NCBI RefSeq assembly: GCF_016056375.1
Contig: NZ_JAEDAE010000008.1
Location: forward strand, 124,001 to 188,000
DNA length: 64,000 nt
Direction of reading: 5' to 3'
Origin: Hymenobacter negativus
GTDB lineage: Bacteria; Bacteroidota; Bacteroidia; Cytophagales; Hymenobacteraceae
Shown: piece by piece, positions 1-9,384 of the stretch
How the letters are laid out: the number at the start of each line of letters is the position of its first letter
How positions within the stretch are numbered: position 1 is the stretch's first letter
The notes under the pieces: model-generated
Databases searched by the model: none
Seen by the model: only the letters and a program-made list of their open reading frames with translations
What the model was told of the DNA's origin: nothing
Translations under genes and position numbers: made by a program

Positions 1-37
1 GCGGGAGAGGGGGCCGGGGGTAAGGTGACGCCGGCCG

Positions 38-45
38 TACCTTTG
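38..45 (+). promoter_or_regulatory. Bacteroidota -7 promoter element (TACCTTTG)
   Basis: Exact match to TAnnTTTG, 27 bases before the ATG at 72, giving a predicted leader of about 20 nt. The upstream -33 TTG is not visible in the few bases available. Confidence 0.5.
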
Positions 46-71
46 CGGTCCCATTCACGCGCTCAAAAACA

Positions 72-608
72 ATGTCGGCAACGACCTTCCTGCTGCTTTT
101 CAACCTGCTTTTTGCTCTGCCGCCAGCCCCGAAACCGGCCACCGTATTCCCGGTGCCCAGCGGCGTGCCCAATCAGCTTTTCTACCTGCAGCGCGACCCG
201 AATACTAACACCGTCATCTACCAGCTGAACGTGGACCGCGCCGGCCACCTCAACGAAGACGAGCCCGTGAACGTGTTCTGGATTCGCTACGACGAGCACG
301 GCGAGCGCAAGGACCTCAACTTCATCCAGCGCAAGTTTGCCTACGGCCTCACGGCCGAAAAGCTGGCGACGGATAAGTACGAGCTAAAATTTGCGGCTTA
401 CAACAAGGTCCGGTTCTACCTGCTGCGCTCGCCCACGGACAAGGCGCTCCACGTCTACACCACCATCGCCGGCAAGCAGATTCAGCTGGAACGCGTGTTT
501 TTGCGCATTGAGGGCGGCACGTTCTGGGTGCCGAATGTGAAGTACATCGAATTCAAGGGCCTAAATACGGCTACCCTCCAACCGATAGTGGAGCGGATAA
601 CGCTGTAG
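72..608 (+). CDS. DUF4833 domain-containing exported protein
   Basis: A 178-residue protein of unknown function. The first 17 residues are hydrophobic (LLLFNLLFALPPA) and look like a signal peptide, so the protein is probably exported. The body, beginning FPVPSGVPNQLFYLQRDPNT, resembles the DUF4833 family, which is common in Bacteroidota. It has alternating beta-type segments and no catalytic motif I recognise. The ATG at 72 sits 27 bases after an exact TAnnTTTG box, which supports the start. The next gene has its own promoter, so this is probably a single-gene unit. Family assignment is from recalled sequence character only. Confidence 0.75.
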   Translation: MSATTFLLLFNLLFALPPAPKPATVFPVPSGVPNQLFYLQRDPNTNTVIYQLNVDRAGHLNEDEPVNVFWIRYDEHGERKDLNFIQRKFAYGLTAEKLATDKYELKFAAYNKVRFYLLRSPTDKALHVYTTIAGKQIQLERVFLRIEGGTFWVPNVKYIEFKGLNTATLQPIVERITL

Positions 609-641
609 CGTGCACTCTGCGAGTCCGCGCTTCACTCCGTG

Positions 642-649
642 TATCTTTG
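642..649 (+). promoter_or_regulatory. Bacteroidota -7 promoter element (TATCTTTG)
   Basis: Exact TAnnTTTG match 38 bases upstream of the ATG at 687. It lies inside the longer GTG-initiated reading frame (639), which argues that 687 is the real start. Confidence 0.5.
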
Positions 650-686
650 GCTACGGCCGTGCCCCTTGGCCCGGCCTCTTTTCTGC

Positions 687-3600
687 ATGATTTCGGCCGC
701 TTCTCTGCAAAACCTGTTCGGCATCAAAGCCAGCGAAACCCGCACTGTGGGGCTGTTTTTGCTGCATAATTTCCTGCTTGGCATTGGCTCGGTGCTGGTG
801 TACGTGGCGGCCAATGTGCTGCTGCTCGAGCACAACCCCGAGCACAGCCTGCCGCTGGGCTACATCGTGGGCGCGCTGGCCATGATGGCCGTGGGCAAGG
901 TTTACACCCATTTCGAGCATCATTACCTGCTGAAAAAACTGGCCGTACGCGTACTGCTGGCCGTGGTGGCGCTGGTGGGCGTGCTGGGCGTGCTGGTGGT
1001 GCTGGGGCATTCGGTGGCGGCGGCCGTGGCCATTATGGCCGGCTACCGCGTCATTTACTTGCTCACCAATCTCGAATTCTGGGGCGTTTCGGCGGTGGTG
1101 TTTGATGTGCGGCAAAGCAAGCGCCTGTTCAGCATCATCAGCTCGGGCGACATGCCGGCCAAGGCTCTAGGCGCAGTGCTGGCGGCCCTCATTCACGGCG
1201 ACGCGCAGCTGCCAGTGCTGCTAGGTGTGTCGTTTGTGGCCTACCTGGGGGCGTTGCTCACGCTGCGCGCCACGCTTAGCTCGCACGTGGTGGAGGCTAC
1301 GGCGCGGCCGGTACGGGCGGTGGCCCGGCCCCAGAAGAAACTGGTGCAGCAACTGTTCGGCGGCAGCCAGCTGGTGCTGGCTATGTGCCTGAGCTTGGTG
1401 ACCATCGCGGGGGTGATTACGGCCGTGGAATACATGTTTTTCCTGAACGTGAAGCACAAATTTCATGCTTCGGAGGACGTGATGCAGTCGGTAGGCTGGA
1501 TACTGGCGGCCACGTACTTAGCCGCCACATTCTTCAAGCTGCTGGTGAGTCGGCAGGCGTTGGAGCGCTACGGCGTGCAATGGTCGTTGCGGCTGCTGCC
1601 GGTGGTGGCGCTGGTAGCGCTGGCCGTGTTTGGCGGCTACAAGGTAGCCAGCGGCTACTCGGCCACCGGGCAGCTGGCGTTCTACTGCGGGCTGTACCTG
1701 CTGCTCGAAGTGCTGCGCCGCACCGTATTCGACCCTGTGTTTCTGGTGCTGTTTCAGCCGCTGGCCCCGCCGCAACGGCTAGCTGCTCACACGTTGGCCA
1801 AGGGCTTTTACGAGCCGGTGGGCATGGCGCTGACGGGCGTGCTGTTCTTCGCGCTGCGCTCGTCGGGTTTGCTCGATGGCAGCCTGCCGTTCTTCTGGAT
1901 GGGCGCGCTGCTGCTGTTATCCCTGCTGTTTCTGCGCCGCACTTACTTGAATTATCTGGCCGAGTTGAAGGAAGGCCTAGGCCGCCGCTTCGCCGAAACC
2001 GCCGACCTGGCCCTGCCCGATGCGGCCCGCCACGTGGTGCTGGCTCATCTGCTCAGCCCCCACCCCACCGAGGTACTGAATGCCGTGGCTTGGCTGCGCA
2101 AGCACGAGCCCAAGTCGTTGCCCGAGCACACCCCGCGCCTGCTGGAATATCCCGACGAGCGGGTGCGCCTGGCCCTGCTGGCCACGCCCGAAGCCCGCCC
2201 CCTGCCCGTAGAAGCCCTCCAGGGCCTGGCCCTGCGCGACCCCGCCGCCGCCGTGCGTGAAGCCGCCGCCCATCAACTGGCCGCCGCGATTCCCGACGCG
2301 CCGGCCGTAGCCGCCCTGCTCACCGCCGACGACTTGGCTGCCCGCCAGGGAGCCATTCGGGGCAGTCTGGAAGCAGATTCTCAGCACGAGGCCGCCCAGC
2401 ATAGCCTCTACCGCCTGCTACCGGGTGCGGGAAATAACCCTGGCCCCACGGCCGAACTGGCCGCGCTGGCTTTGCTTCGGTTTTTTCCACTTGATATTCA
2501 GAACGAGTTAATCAAACGCCAGCTAGCCAGTCCCAAAGTGGAAGTAGCACAGGCCGCCCTCCGCGCTATCGGTGCGACGGGGCATCTCGAGCTGGCTCAC
2601 CACCTGCTGACGGCCATCAACGACAAGCACCGCTGGCAAACGGCCGCCGATAGCCTTGTGGCACTGGGCCCCGCCGTGGTGCCGCTGGTGCGCGAGGCCC
2701 TGCTGCACGACGCGGAGCCCGCCCACCCGCAGCGCTTGGCTTCGGTGCTGGAGCGCCTCGATACGTCGGCCAGCCGCGCCGCGCTGGTGGAGCTGGCCCG
2801 GCACCCGCACCTGTTTTCGCGCGGGGTGGCGCTGCGAGCGTTGCGCCGCTTCCCGGCCCGCACGGCCGACCGGCCGGTGTTCGAGCAATTGCTGCGCGAA
2901 GAATTTGCCCTGGCCGCGCAGCTGCTGCAGGGGCTGGTGAATACCGGCGGCAAGCACTTCGCAGCCACTATCGACTACGAGCTGACCTTGCTGCACCAGC
3001 GCGTGTTTGGCCTGCTGGCCCAGCTTTACGATGCCGAGCTGGTGGCCACCGCGCAGCGCAACGTGGCGCACGCCGCCCGCGAGCGCCAGGCCAACGCCCT
3101 CGAAATTCTCGACAACCTTATTCCGCGGCCCATTTATCAGGGCTTGCAGGCTTTGCTTGATGATTCGCCGGTGGCGGAAAAGGCCCGGCTGTTTGCCAGC
3201 CTCACGGCGCGTAGTGCGCCCGCCCGGCCGCACCCGATGGTGGCCATGGGCGCGGCCTCGGCAGCGGGCAGCGCGGTAGCCCCGCCCCCGCACTTGGTGG
3301 CCGAGGTGCCGCCCACCTCCGAGCCCCTGCCCACGCTGCTGCTGCGGCGCGGCCATGCCGCTTTCACGTCGTGGACGCTGAGCGTGGCCCTGCGCCACTG
3401 GCAGCCCACCGAACCCGATGCGCTGGAACTACTGCGCCCCTACCTCACTTCGCATTACCTGCTGCTGCGCGAAAGCGCCCAACTGGCTGCTGCCGCGCTG
3501 GCGGCCCACCGAGGCCAGCCCTTATCCGCCCTCAACCTGCCCGTCATGAGCCATTCGCACGCGACCACTGAGTCTAAAATCTCCGCTCTGGAGCGGGTGG

Positions 3601-4010
3601 TGGTGCTCAAAAGCACCGCCCTGTTTGCCACCACGCCCGAAAACGTGCTCAGCAGCATCGTGCCCATCATGAAGGAAGTGACATTCCGGGAGGGCGAGGA
3701 GATTTTTGCCAAAGGTGACATTGGCACCTCGCTTTTCATTGTACACGATGGCCAAGTGGGCGTATTCAACGGCCCGCAGCAGCTGGCCACGTTCGGGCCG
3801 GGCGACTTCTTTGGCGAGCTGGCCCTGCTCGATGCCGAGCCGCGCTCGGCCACGGCGGCGGCCCTGAGCGAGGTGCTGGCTTTCCGTATCGACCAAGAAG
3901 ATTTCTACGACGTGATGGAGGAGCGCGGCGAAGTGCTACGCAACATCCTGCGGATGCTGTGCCAGCGCATCAGGACGCAAAACGAGAAGATGCGGGATTT
4001 GGTAGGGTAA
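687..4010 (+). CDS. Nucleotide-transporter-like membrane protein fused to HEAT repeats and a cyclic-nucleotide-binding domain
   Basis: A 1107-residue fusion. Residues 1 to about 430 hold many transmembrane helices and resemble the ATP/ADP translocase (NTT/Tlc) or MFS fold. About 440-900 is alpha-helical with repeated HEAT-like units (for example VRLALLATPEARPLPVEALQ). About 965-1095 is a cyclic-nucleotide-binding domain with the phosphate-binding cassette FGELALLDAEPRSAT. It may let a cyclic nucleotide control transport or a scaffold at the inner membrane; the substrate is unknown. The ATG at 687 is chosen because a -7 box at 642 lies inside the longer GTG frame. The gene converges with a receiver-cyclase gene at 4054, a suggestive source of ligand. 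The architecture is visible; the function is inferred. Confidence 0.8.
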   Translation: MISAASLQNLFGIKASETRTVGLFLLHNFLLGIGSVLVYVAANVLLLEHNPEHSLPLGYIVGALAMMAVGKVYTHFEHHYLLKKLAVRVLLAVVALVGVLGVLVVLGHSVAAAVAIMAGYRVIYLLTNLEFWGVSAVVFDVRQSKRLFSIISSGDMPAKALGAVLAALIHGDAQLPVLLGVSFVAYLGALLTLRATLSSHVVEATARPVRAVARPQKKLVQQLFGGSQLVLAMCLSLVTIAGVITAVEYMFFLNVKHKFHASEDVMQSVGWILAATYLAATFFKLLVSRQALERYGVQWSLRLLPVVALVALAVFGGYKVASGYSATGQLAFYCGLYLLLEVLRRTVFDPVFLVLFQPLAPPQRLAAHTLAKGFYEPVGMALTGVLFFALRSSGLLDGSLPFFWMGALLLLSLLFLRRTYLNYLAELKEGLGRRFAETADLALPDAARHVVLAHLLSPHPTEVLNAVAWLRKHEPKSLPEHTPRLLEYPDERVRLALLATPEARPLPVEALQGLALRDPAAAVREAAAHQLAAAIPDAPAVAALLTADDLAARQGAIRGSLEADSQHEAAQHSLYRLLPGAGNNPGPTAELAALALLRFFPLDIQNELIKRQLASPKVEVAQAALRAIGATGHLELAHHLLTAINDKHRWQTAADSLVALGPAVVPLVREALLHDAEPAHPQRLASVLERLDTSASRAALVELARHPHLFSRGVALRALRRFPARTADRPVFEQLLREEFALAAQLLQGLVNTGGKHFAATIDYELTLLHQRVFGLLAQLYDAELVATAQRNVAHAARERQANALEILDNLIPRPIYQGLQALLDDSPVAEKARLFASLTARSAPARPHPMVAMGAASAAGSAVAPPPHLVAEVPPTSEPLPTLLLRRGHAAFTSWTLSVALRHWQPTEPDALELLRPYLTSHYLLLRESAQLAAAALAAHRGQPLSALNLPVMSHSHATTESKISALERVVVLKSTALFATTPENVLSSIVPIMKEVTFREGEEIFAKGDIGTSLFIVHDGQVGVFNGPQQLATFGPGDFFGELALLDAEPRSATAAALSEVLAFRIDQEDFYDVMEERGEVLRNILRMLCQRIRTQNEKMRDLVG

Positions 4011-4050
4011 ACATCTGTCATCCTTCGCTCCGCTCAGGATGACAGATGTT
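4010..4050. terminator. Bidirectional terminator / GTCATCCT-family inverted repeat
   Basis: Two perfect 15-base arms (4010-4024 and 4036-4050) around an 11-base loop, placed between the convergent stops at 4010 and 4054. The arms contain CATCCT...AGGATG and the loop TCGCTCCGCTC, as in the larger dispersed repeats elsewhere in the window. Confidence 0.65.
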
Positions 4051-4053
4051 TAT

Positions 4054-5100
4054 CTACTCCACCACCTCGTAAATCTTCACCGGCAGGGCCTTGTTCTTCA
4101 GCGTTACCTCGCTCACAAACTGGCAGTGGAAAGACTCTTTCACCCGCTCGTACACGGCTTCGCTGATAATAATCTGGCCAGCTTTGGCGGCCGACTGCAG
4201 ACGCTGCGACATGTTTACCACGTCGCCAATAACGGTGTAATCCAAGCGCTTGAGGGAAGCCGAGCCGATGTTGCCGGACACGACTTCGCCGGTGTTTACA
4301 CCAATGCTCACTTGGGGGCGGTAGTCGAAGCCGGGGGGCAGCGGGGCTTGGCTTTGCTGCAGGGCGGTGCGGGCCGAGAGGGCCGCATCGATGGCACGGT
4401 CGAGGTGGTGTTCGCCGCGGAATACGGCCATCACGGCGTCGCCCATGAACTTGTCGACGTGGCCGCCCTGGGCTATGAACTCCTTCACCACCAGGTCAAA
4501 ATAAGTATTGAGCAGGCTTACTACGTCGGTGGGCGGCAGCTTTTCGGCCAGGGCCGTGAAGCCGCAGATGTCGAGGAAAACCACGGTGGCTTCCACGGTT
4601 TCGGAGGCCAGGAGGCGGTTTTCGAAGTCGGGCCGCGTCATGAAATTGAGCACGGTTTCATCCACATACATCTTCAGGATGTTATTTTCCTGGATGGCAC
4701 GTAGGGTGTCGCGCAGCTGGCGTACCTGGTCGGCGGTTTTTTCGATGGTCAGCTCCAGGTCGGCAAAATCGACGGGCTTCACCACGAAATCGAACGCGCC
4801 TCGGTTCATGGCCGTGCGCAGGTTGCCCATGTCGCCGTAGGCCGACACGATGACCGTTTTCATGGCCGGGTGCTCGGTGTGGGTGCGCGTGAGCAGCGTG
4901 AGGCCGTCCATCACCGGCATGTTGATGTCGCTGAGGATGACGTCGGTATCCGGGTTTTCGGTGATGCGCTCCAGGGCTTCTTGGCCGTTGGTGGCGAAGA
5001 GAAACTCGTAGGTACTCTCCCGGATTTTGCGCCGAAACTTCTGCTTGATAAGCAGTTCGAGGTCGGCTTCGTCATCGACCACCAGAATCTTGGTTTTCAT
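4054..5100 (-). CDS. Response regulator with class III adenylate/guanylate cyclase output
   Basis: A 348-residue receiver-cyclase fusion. The N-terminal receiver has the acidic pocket DDE (9-11), phospho-acceptor D58 in LSDINMP, and the KPVD lysine motif. The C-terminal half is a class III cyclase: metal aspartates in FLDICGFT and KFMGDAVMAVF, and the transition-state arginine in VVNMSQR. The lysine of KFMGDAV and threonine of DYTVIGD suggest ATP as substrate, so cAMP is the likely product. Phosphorylation by a histidine kinase, perhaps one of the four at 5.7-13.8 kb, should control it. It converges with a gene for a cyclic-nucleotide-binding protein. A 7/8 match to the -7 box lies near 5128-5135. 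Confidence 0.9.
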   Translation of the reverse strand: MKTKILVVDDEADLELLIKQKFRRKIRESTYEFLFATNGQEALERITENPDTDVILSDINMPVMDGLTLLTRTHTEHPAMKTVIVSAYGDMGNLRTAMNRGAFDFVVKPVDFADLELTIEKTADQVRQLRDTLRAIQENNILKMYVDETVLNFMTRPDFENRLLASETVEATVVFLDICGFTALAEKLPPTDVVSLLNTYFDLVVKEFIAQGGHVDKFMGDAVMAVFRGEHHLDRAIDAALSARTALQQSQAPLPPGFDYRPQVSIGVNTGEVVSGNIGSASLKRLDYTVIGDVVNMSQRLQSAAKAGQIIISEAVYERVKESFHCQFVSEVTLKNKALPVKIYEVVE

Positions 5101-5166
5101 AGGGGTTGGCAGAAGGCGAATAATTGGACGAAAATACGTCAGAAAAGGATGGCACTCATGTGGCCG

Positions 5167-5245
5167 CTGTCATTCCGACGAAGGAGGAATCTGAGGACTG
5201 TTCACTACTTGGTTTTCTCAGATTCCTCCTTCGTCGGAATGACAG
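5167..5245. repeat. Large inverted repeat between the two response regulator genes
   Basis: Two perfect 29-base arms at 5167-5195 and 5217-5245 around a 21-base loop. The core reads GTCATTCCGACGAAGGAGGA. It fills much of the gap between the two minus-strand genes, may act as terminator for the 5642-5265 gene, and has the same GTCATnC...GnATGAC ends as the elements at 17.7, 56.3 and 57.6 kb. Confidence 0.7.
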
Positions 5246-5264
5246 CCTGTGCTCGGATGCTCTC

Positions 5265-5642
5265 TTACGGAAGCAGGTGCTGAAGCTTTTCTTTCAACAC
5301 GGCAAAATCCACGGGCTTGGTCAGGAAATCATTGGCGCCCAGGCTCATGGCTTGCTGGTAGCTGGCGTTGTCACCGTAGGCCGTAATCATCATCATGGTG
5401 GTGGGCGGCATTTCAAACTCCTCCTTGACGTGGCCGAGCAGGTCGAGGCCGCTCATGCCGGGCATGTTGATGTCGGAGAGAATGATGAGGACTTCGGAGT
5501 GGTGGGCGCGCAGGTAGGTCAGGGCTTCCTCGCCCGAAAAGGCGAAACTGAAGCTCATCTCGCCGCTGCGGATTTCGCGGCGGAAGCGCTGCAGAAACAG
5601 GTCGCGCACATCGGTTTCGTCGTCAACAACCAGAATTTGCAT
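5265..5642 (-). CDS. Single-domain (CheY-like) response regulator
   Basis: A 125-residue stand-alone receiver. The acidic pair D7/D8, phospho-acceptor D57 (LSDINMPG), switch T87 and K109 (TKPVD) are all present. With no output domain it probably acts by protein contact or as a phosphotransfer intermediate. It is closely related to the receiver of the cyclase protein downstream, sharing LSDINMP and TKPVDFA-type motifs. An exact TAnnTTTG box at 5671-5678 on this strand gives a leader of about 22 nt, so it can be transcribed apart from the upstream kinase gene, whose stop is only 50 bases away. Confidence 0.9.
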   Translation of the reverse strand: MQILVVDDETDVRDLFLQRFRREIRSGEMSFSFAFSGEEALTYLRAHHSEVLIILSDINMPGMSGLDLLGHVKEEFEMPPTTMMMITAYGDNASYQQAMSLGANDFLTKPVDFAVLKEKLQHLLP

Positions 5643-5670
5643 GGGGCGGAGGCGGGGAAATTAGTCGGGC

Positions 5671-5678
5671 CAAAGGTA
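5671..5678 (-). promoter_or_regulatory. -7 promoter element for the CheY-like regulator
   Basis: CAAAGGTA on the plus strand, which is TACCTTTG on the minus strand. It lies 28 bases upstream of the ATG at 5642, in the gap after the kinase stop codon at 5693. Confidence 0.5.
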
Positions 5679-5692
5679 GGGCGCGGGGCGGC

Positions 5693-7741
5693 TTAGGCCG
5701 GCAGGCCGATGATGAATTCGGTGCCTTCGCCCTCGCGGCTTTGCACGGCCAGCGTGCCACCATGGCCCTTGGTCACAATCTCGTGGCTCATGGACAGGCC
5801 AAGGCCCGTGCCCTCGCCCACCGGCTTGGTAGTGAAAAAAGGCTGGAACACCTTGGCTCTTATCTTCTCCGACATGCCCGTGCCGTTGTCGCGAATACTG
5901 ATTTCAACCTGCCCCGCCACCACCCGGCTGCTCACCGTGAGGGCCGGCTGGTACTCGCCCCCGGTCCCGTCGTGCTGGCGCTGGCGCTGCTGCACGGCAT
6001 GAAAGGCGTTGGTAAACAGATTAATCAGCACTCGGCTCAAGTCCTGCGGCACTACCGATACCGGCGGCAGGGCGGGGTCGAGCTGGGTGATGAGCTCGGC
6101 GGTGAAGTTCTTCTCCTTAGTGCGCAGGCCCTGGTAGGCCAGGCGCAGGCTTTCCTCGATGAGGGCATTGAGGTCAGTGGGCAGGCGCTGGCTGGTGCCG
6201 GTGCGCGAGTGCTCCAGCATGCCTTTAATGATGGACGTAGCCCGCTGCCCGTGCTGACTGATTTGCTTGAGATTCTGCTTCAATCCGTCCAGGATTTCGC
6301 GTTCCAGGGTGGTGTCGCGGGTGGGGTTTTGCGGGTCGCCGTTTATTTCGTCCACCAGCTCGGTGCTGACTTCGGCAAAGTTCTTCACGAAGTTGAGCGG
6401 GTTTTGCAACTCGTGAGCAATGCCGGCGGTGAGTTCGCCCAGAAAGGCCATTTTCTCGCGCTGCACCAGCTGGTCCTGGGCGGTTTTTAGTTCGGCCAGC
6501 GACTGCTCCAGCGCCCGGCGGGCGCGCTCTTCCTGGCGGCCGTGGCGGGCCAGAATAAAGGCCAGCACCAGCAGGCCCACCAGCCCCGCCACCAGCCCGG
6601 CGGTGCGGTAGCGGGCGCGCAGCGCGGCTTGGCTAGCAGCCACTTCCTGCATGCGCTGCTGCTCGCGGTAGTTGAGGCTTTGCAGGCGCATCACCTTCTC
6701 CTGGCCAAACAGCGTGTCCTTCATCACCAGCATGAGGCTCTGGTACTTGAGGGCGCTATCGGGGCGGCCGCGCTGCCGAAAATCCTGGGTGAGCAGGGTG
6801 CTGGCGTTGAGCACGCCGCGCAGGAAGCCGTTGGTCTGAGCTGCCTGGCAGCCCAGCCGGGCGTAGTAAATGCTGGAATCGGCCTGGCCTATTTTCTGAT
6901 ACAATTCGGCCAAACCCACGTAGGCAAAATTGAGGCTGCGCAGGTGGTGCACCTTCTTCGATTCGGCAATGCTTTGGCGGTAGAAGGTGCGGGCCTGCGC
7001 CACTTGCCCGCTTTTGCGGGCCACGTTGCCCAGGCCGTACAGAATGTAGTTGGTGGGCGTGTGCAGGCGGCGGGCCAGGGCATAGGCGCGCTCCTGATAA
7101 ATCCGGGACGAGTCAATCTGGCCGAACAAATCATACGCCAGCCCGATGTTGCTTAGCTCAATCACCATCCGGTGCTCGTCGTGCAGCTGCTCGCCAATTT
7201 TCAGGGCCCGGAAGTAATACCCCAAGCCTTGGCGCTTGTCGCGCAAATACACGTAGATGATGCCGATGCTGCGCAGGTTCTGGGCTATCAGGCCTTGGTC
7301 ATGAGTAGCTTCGGCGATGCGTAGCGACTGCTGGAACACCTCCAGCGAGCGCGCCAGGTTGCTTTCGCGCAGGGCGGCCCCCAGGCGGTTGAGGGCCGCG
7401 CCCTCGCCCTGCTGGTAGTGGATGCGGCGGGCCAGGGCCAGCGCTTTGTTGGCATACACGGCGGCCGAATCGGTGTGCTGGGTCCAGAGCTGGTCACTGA
7501 TTTGGCAAAGCAGCGTCACCCGGTCGTAGTCGGTTTGGGGCAGCGTCAGCAGATGGCGCAGGCTGTCCACGGCCGCGCCAGGCGAAGGGACAAAAGCCGC
7601 CGCCGGCCCTGGGCCAGCCAGCAGCACGGCCAGCAATATGCCCAGCCAGCCGAGCCTGCGAAAAGCTGAAACCCGGGTAATAAGAGAAATCAACGAACCG
7701 GTTCTTAGAAAGACAAACAATGAAAGCCGGCACTTATTCAA
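5693..7741 (-). CDS. TPR-containing sensor histidine kinase (array member 1)
   Basis: A 682-residue membrane sensor kinase. A hydrophobic N-terminus ending PGPAAAF is followed by TPR-type helices to about residue 350 (for example IAQNLRSIGIIYVYLRDKRQ), a transmembrane helix near 380-397 (LVAGLVGLLVLAFILARH), a coiled coil, then the kinase core. The phospho-accepting histidine is H443 in [10 protein letters not shown]. The HATPase domain has GTGLGLS. The TPR part should be periplasmic. The conserved core is very like those of the next three genes, so the four arose by duplication. The adjacent receivers at 5265 and 4054 are the most obvious partners. Confidence 0.92.
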   Translation of the reverse strand: MNKCRLSLFVFLRTGSLISLITRVSAFRRLGWLGILLAVLLAGPGPAAAFVPSPGAAVDSLRHLLTLPQTDYDRVTLLCQISDQLWTQHTDSAAVYANKALALARRIHYQQGEGAALNRLGAALRESNLARSLEVFQQSLRIAEATHDQGLIAQNLRSIGIIYVYLRDKRQGLGYYFRALKIGEQLHDEHRMVIELSNIGLAYDLFGQIDSSRIYQERAYALARRLHTPTNYILYGLGNVARKSGQVAQARTFYRQSIAESKKVHHLRSLNFAYVGLAELYQKIGQADSSIYYARLGCQAAQTNGFLRGVLNASTLLTQDFRQRGRPDSALKYQSLMLVMKDTLFGQEKVMRLQSLNYREQQRMQEVAASQAALRARYRTAGLVAGLVGLLVLAFILARHGRQEERARRALEQSLAELKTAQDQLVQREKMAFLGELTAGIAHELQNPLNFVKNFAEVSTELVDEINGDPQNPTRDTTLEREILDGLKQNLKQISQHGQRATSIIKGMLEHSRTGTSQRLPTDLNALIEESLRLAYQGLRTKEKNFTAELITQLDPALPPVSVVPQDLSRVLINLFTNAFHAVQQRQRQHDGTGGEYQPALTVSSRVVAGQVEISIRDNGTGMSEKIRAKVFQPFFTTKPVGEGTGLGLSMSHEIVTKGHGGTLAVQSREGEGTEFIIGLPA

Positions 7742-7849
7742 TTAAGCAGCAGGCCAAAGCCCAGCCCTAACCGCTAAGTATGCGCCATAGTTCAGCGGCT
7801 TAGCATTGGGGGCTGGTGGTAGAACCAGAAAGAGACAATAGCGAGCAAT

Positions 7850-9247
7850 TTAGCCCACTTGATTAATAGGCAAGCTAATCAGAAACTCTGTAAAGCTGCC
7901 CTCCTGCGACGTGACGGAGAGCGTACCGCCGTGGCCCTGGGTCACAATATCATAGCTCAAACTCAGGCCCAGGCCGGTGCCCTCGCCGGTGGGCTTGGTG
8001 GTGAAGAAGGGCTGGAAGATTTTGGCCCGCACGGCTTCCGGTATGCCTTGGCCGTTGTCGCGCACCCGGATTTCTACCTTGTCGCCCACCCGCCGCGTGC
8101 TGATGCCCACGGTGGGCGCGTAGCCGGCCTCGGCGCCGCGCTGCTGGCGCTGCCGCACGGCGTAAAAAGCGTTGCTGAGGAGGTTGAGCAGCACTCGGCC
8201 CAGGTCCTGAGCAATGGCCTCAACGGGCGGCAGGGCGGGGTCGAAATCGGGCTTGAGCGTGGCGTTGAAGGTTTTGTCCTTAGCGCGCAGGCCGTGGTAG
8301 GCCAGGCGCAGGTACTCGTCGGCCAGCTGGTTGATGTCGGTGGGGGTGCGCTCGCCGGAGCTGGTGCGCGAGTGCTCCAGCATGCCGCGCACGATGCTGG
8401 CCGCCCGCCCGCCGTGCTGGCTGATTTTGAGCAGGTTTTGCTTGAGGTCGGCCAGCAGCTCGGCTTCCAGCTCCAGGTCGCGGGTAGGCTTGGCTTGCTC
8501 TTCTTCGAGCTCCGTGATGAGCTCGGCGCTCACGTCGGCGAAGTTGTTGACGAAGTTGAGCGGATTTTGAATCTCGTGGGCAATGCCAGCGGTGAGCTCG
8601 CCCAGGCTGGCCATTTTTTCGGACTGCACGAGCTGGGCCTGGGTAGTGCGCAATTCTACCAGGGCACTGCTTAGCTCCTGGGCCTGGTGCGTGAGGGCGA
8701 CGGTGCGCTCGGCCACCAGGCGCTCCAGCTCCGCGTTTTGGGCTTCAATGAGGCGCTTGGCTTTTTCTTCTTCTTCGCGCAGCGCCTGCTCTTTTTCGAG
8801 CTGCTTTTTCTGGCTGCGGGCAATGAAAATAAACGTAATCAGCCAGATAATGACGAAGCCCTGCGTGGTATCGAGGAAGGCATCGAAGCTCTTGGGAATC
8901 TTGCCATTGGAGTCTTCGATAATGATTTCGAGCACCTTGTAGACCACAAACGGGGCCATGGCAAACAGCAGCGTGCGCGCCGGGCGGTAGTGCCGCAGGG
9001 CCAGCAGCACGCCCAGCAGCCCAAACAGCACCAGCAACCAGTACACATCGCCCAAAATCGGCGACTTGAAATTGAAGGCCAGGGAGATGACAAACAACAA
9101 CGCCGCCGGCGCCCAGATGTAGTTTAATGCTTTGTTCCAGCGGGGCAGCCGCTGCGGCAGGTCCAGAAACCGGCTCAGGCCGCGTGCCATGCCATACGCC
9201 ATCGGGGCCAGGAAGAAGAGGTCGCCGTAACCAGCCGAGTGAGCCAT
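7850..9247 (-). CDS. Multi-pass membrane sensor histidine kinase (array member 2)
   Basis: A 465-residue kinase without TPRs. The N-terminal 150 residues carry about four transmembrane helices, with no obvious extracellular sensor, so it may sense within the membrane. A long coiled coil ([20 protein letters not shown]) precedes H224 in [12 protein letters not shown]; the HATPase domain has GTGLGLSLS. The start at 9247 has a 7/8 match to the -7 box (CAACTTTG, minus strand, 9303-9310) upstream. A different frame upstream encodes a hydrophobic stretch ([17 protein letters not shown]), so an ancestral longer N-terminus lost by frameshift cannot be excluded. Confidence 0.88.
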   Translation of the reverse strand: MAHSAGYGDLFFLAPMAYGMARGLSRFLDLPQRLPRWNKALNYIWAPAALLFVISLAFNFKSPILGDVYWLLVLFGLLGVLLALRHYRPARTLLFAMAPFVVYKVLEIIIEDSNGKIPKSFDAFLDTTQGFVIIWLITFIFIARSQKKQLEKEQALREEEEKAKRLIEAQNAELERLVAERTVALTHQAQELSSALVELRTTQAQLVQSEKMASLGELTAGIAHEIQNPLNFVNNFADVSAELITELEEEQAKPTRDLELEAELLADLKQNLLKISQHGGRAASIVRGMLEHSRTSSGERTPTDINQLADEYLRLAYHGLRAKDKTFNATLKPDFDPALPPVEAIAQDLGRVLLNLLSNAFYAVRQRQQRGAEAGYAPTVGISTRRVGDKVEIRVRDNGQGIPEAVRAKIFQPFFTTKPTGEGTGLGLSLSYDIVTQGHGGTLSVTSQEGSFTEFLISLPINQVG

Positions 9248-9384
9248 AGAAAAAGGAGCGCAGAAGCAAGAAAGTAGAGCAGATGGGGCACGCGGGCCGC
9301 TACAAAGTTGGGCAGTGCGGCCGAATTTTCTTCGTATCGGGTTTTGGCTCCGCCCAAGCGGATAGAAATGTACTGCCCCGGCCG

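Noticed and set aside
2523-3398. 291-codon minus-strand frame
   Set aside because: Antisense to the HEAT-repeat part of the fusion protein; composition is that of a shadow frame.
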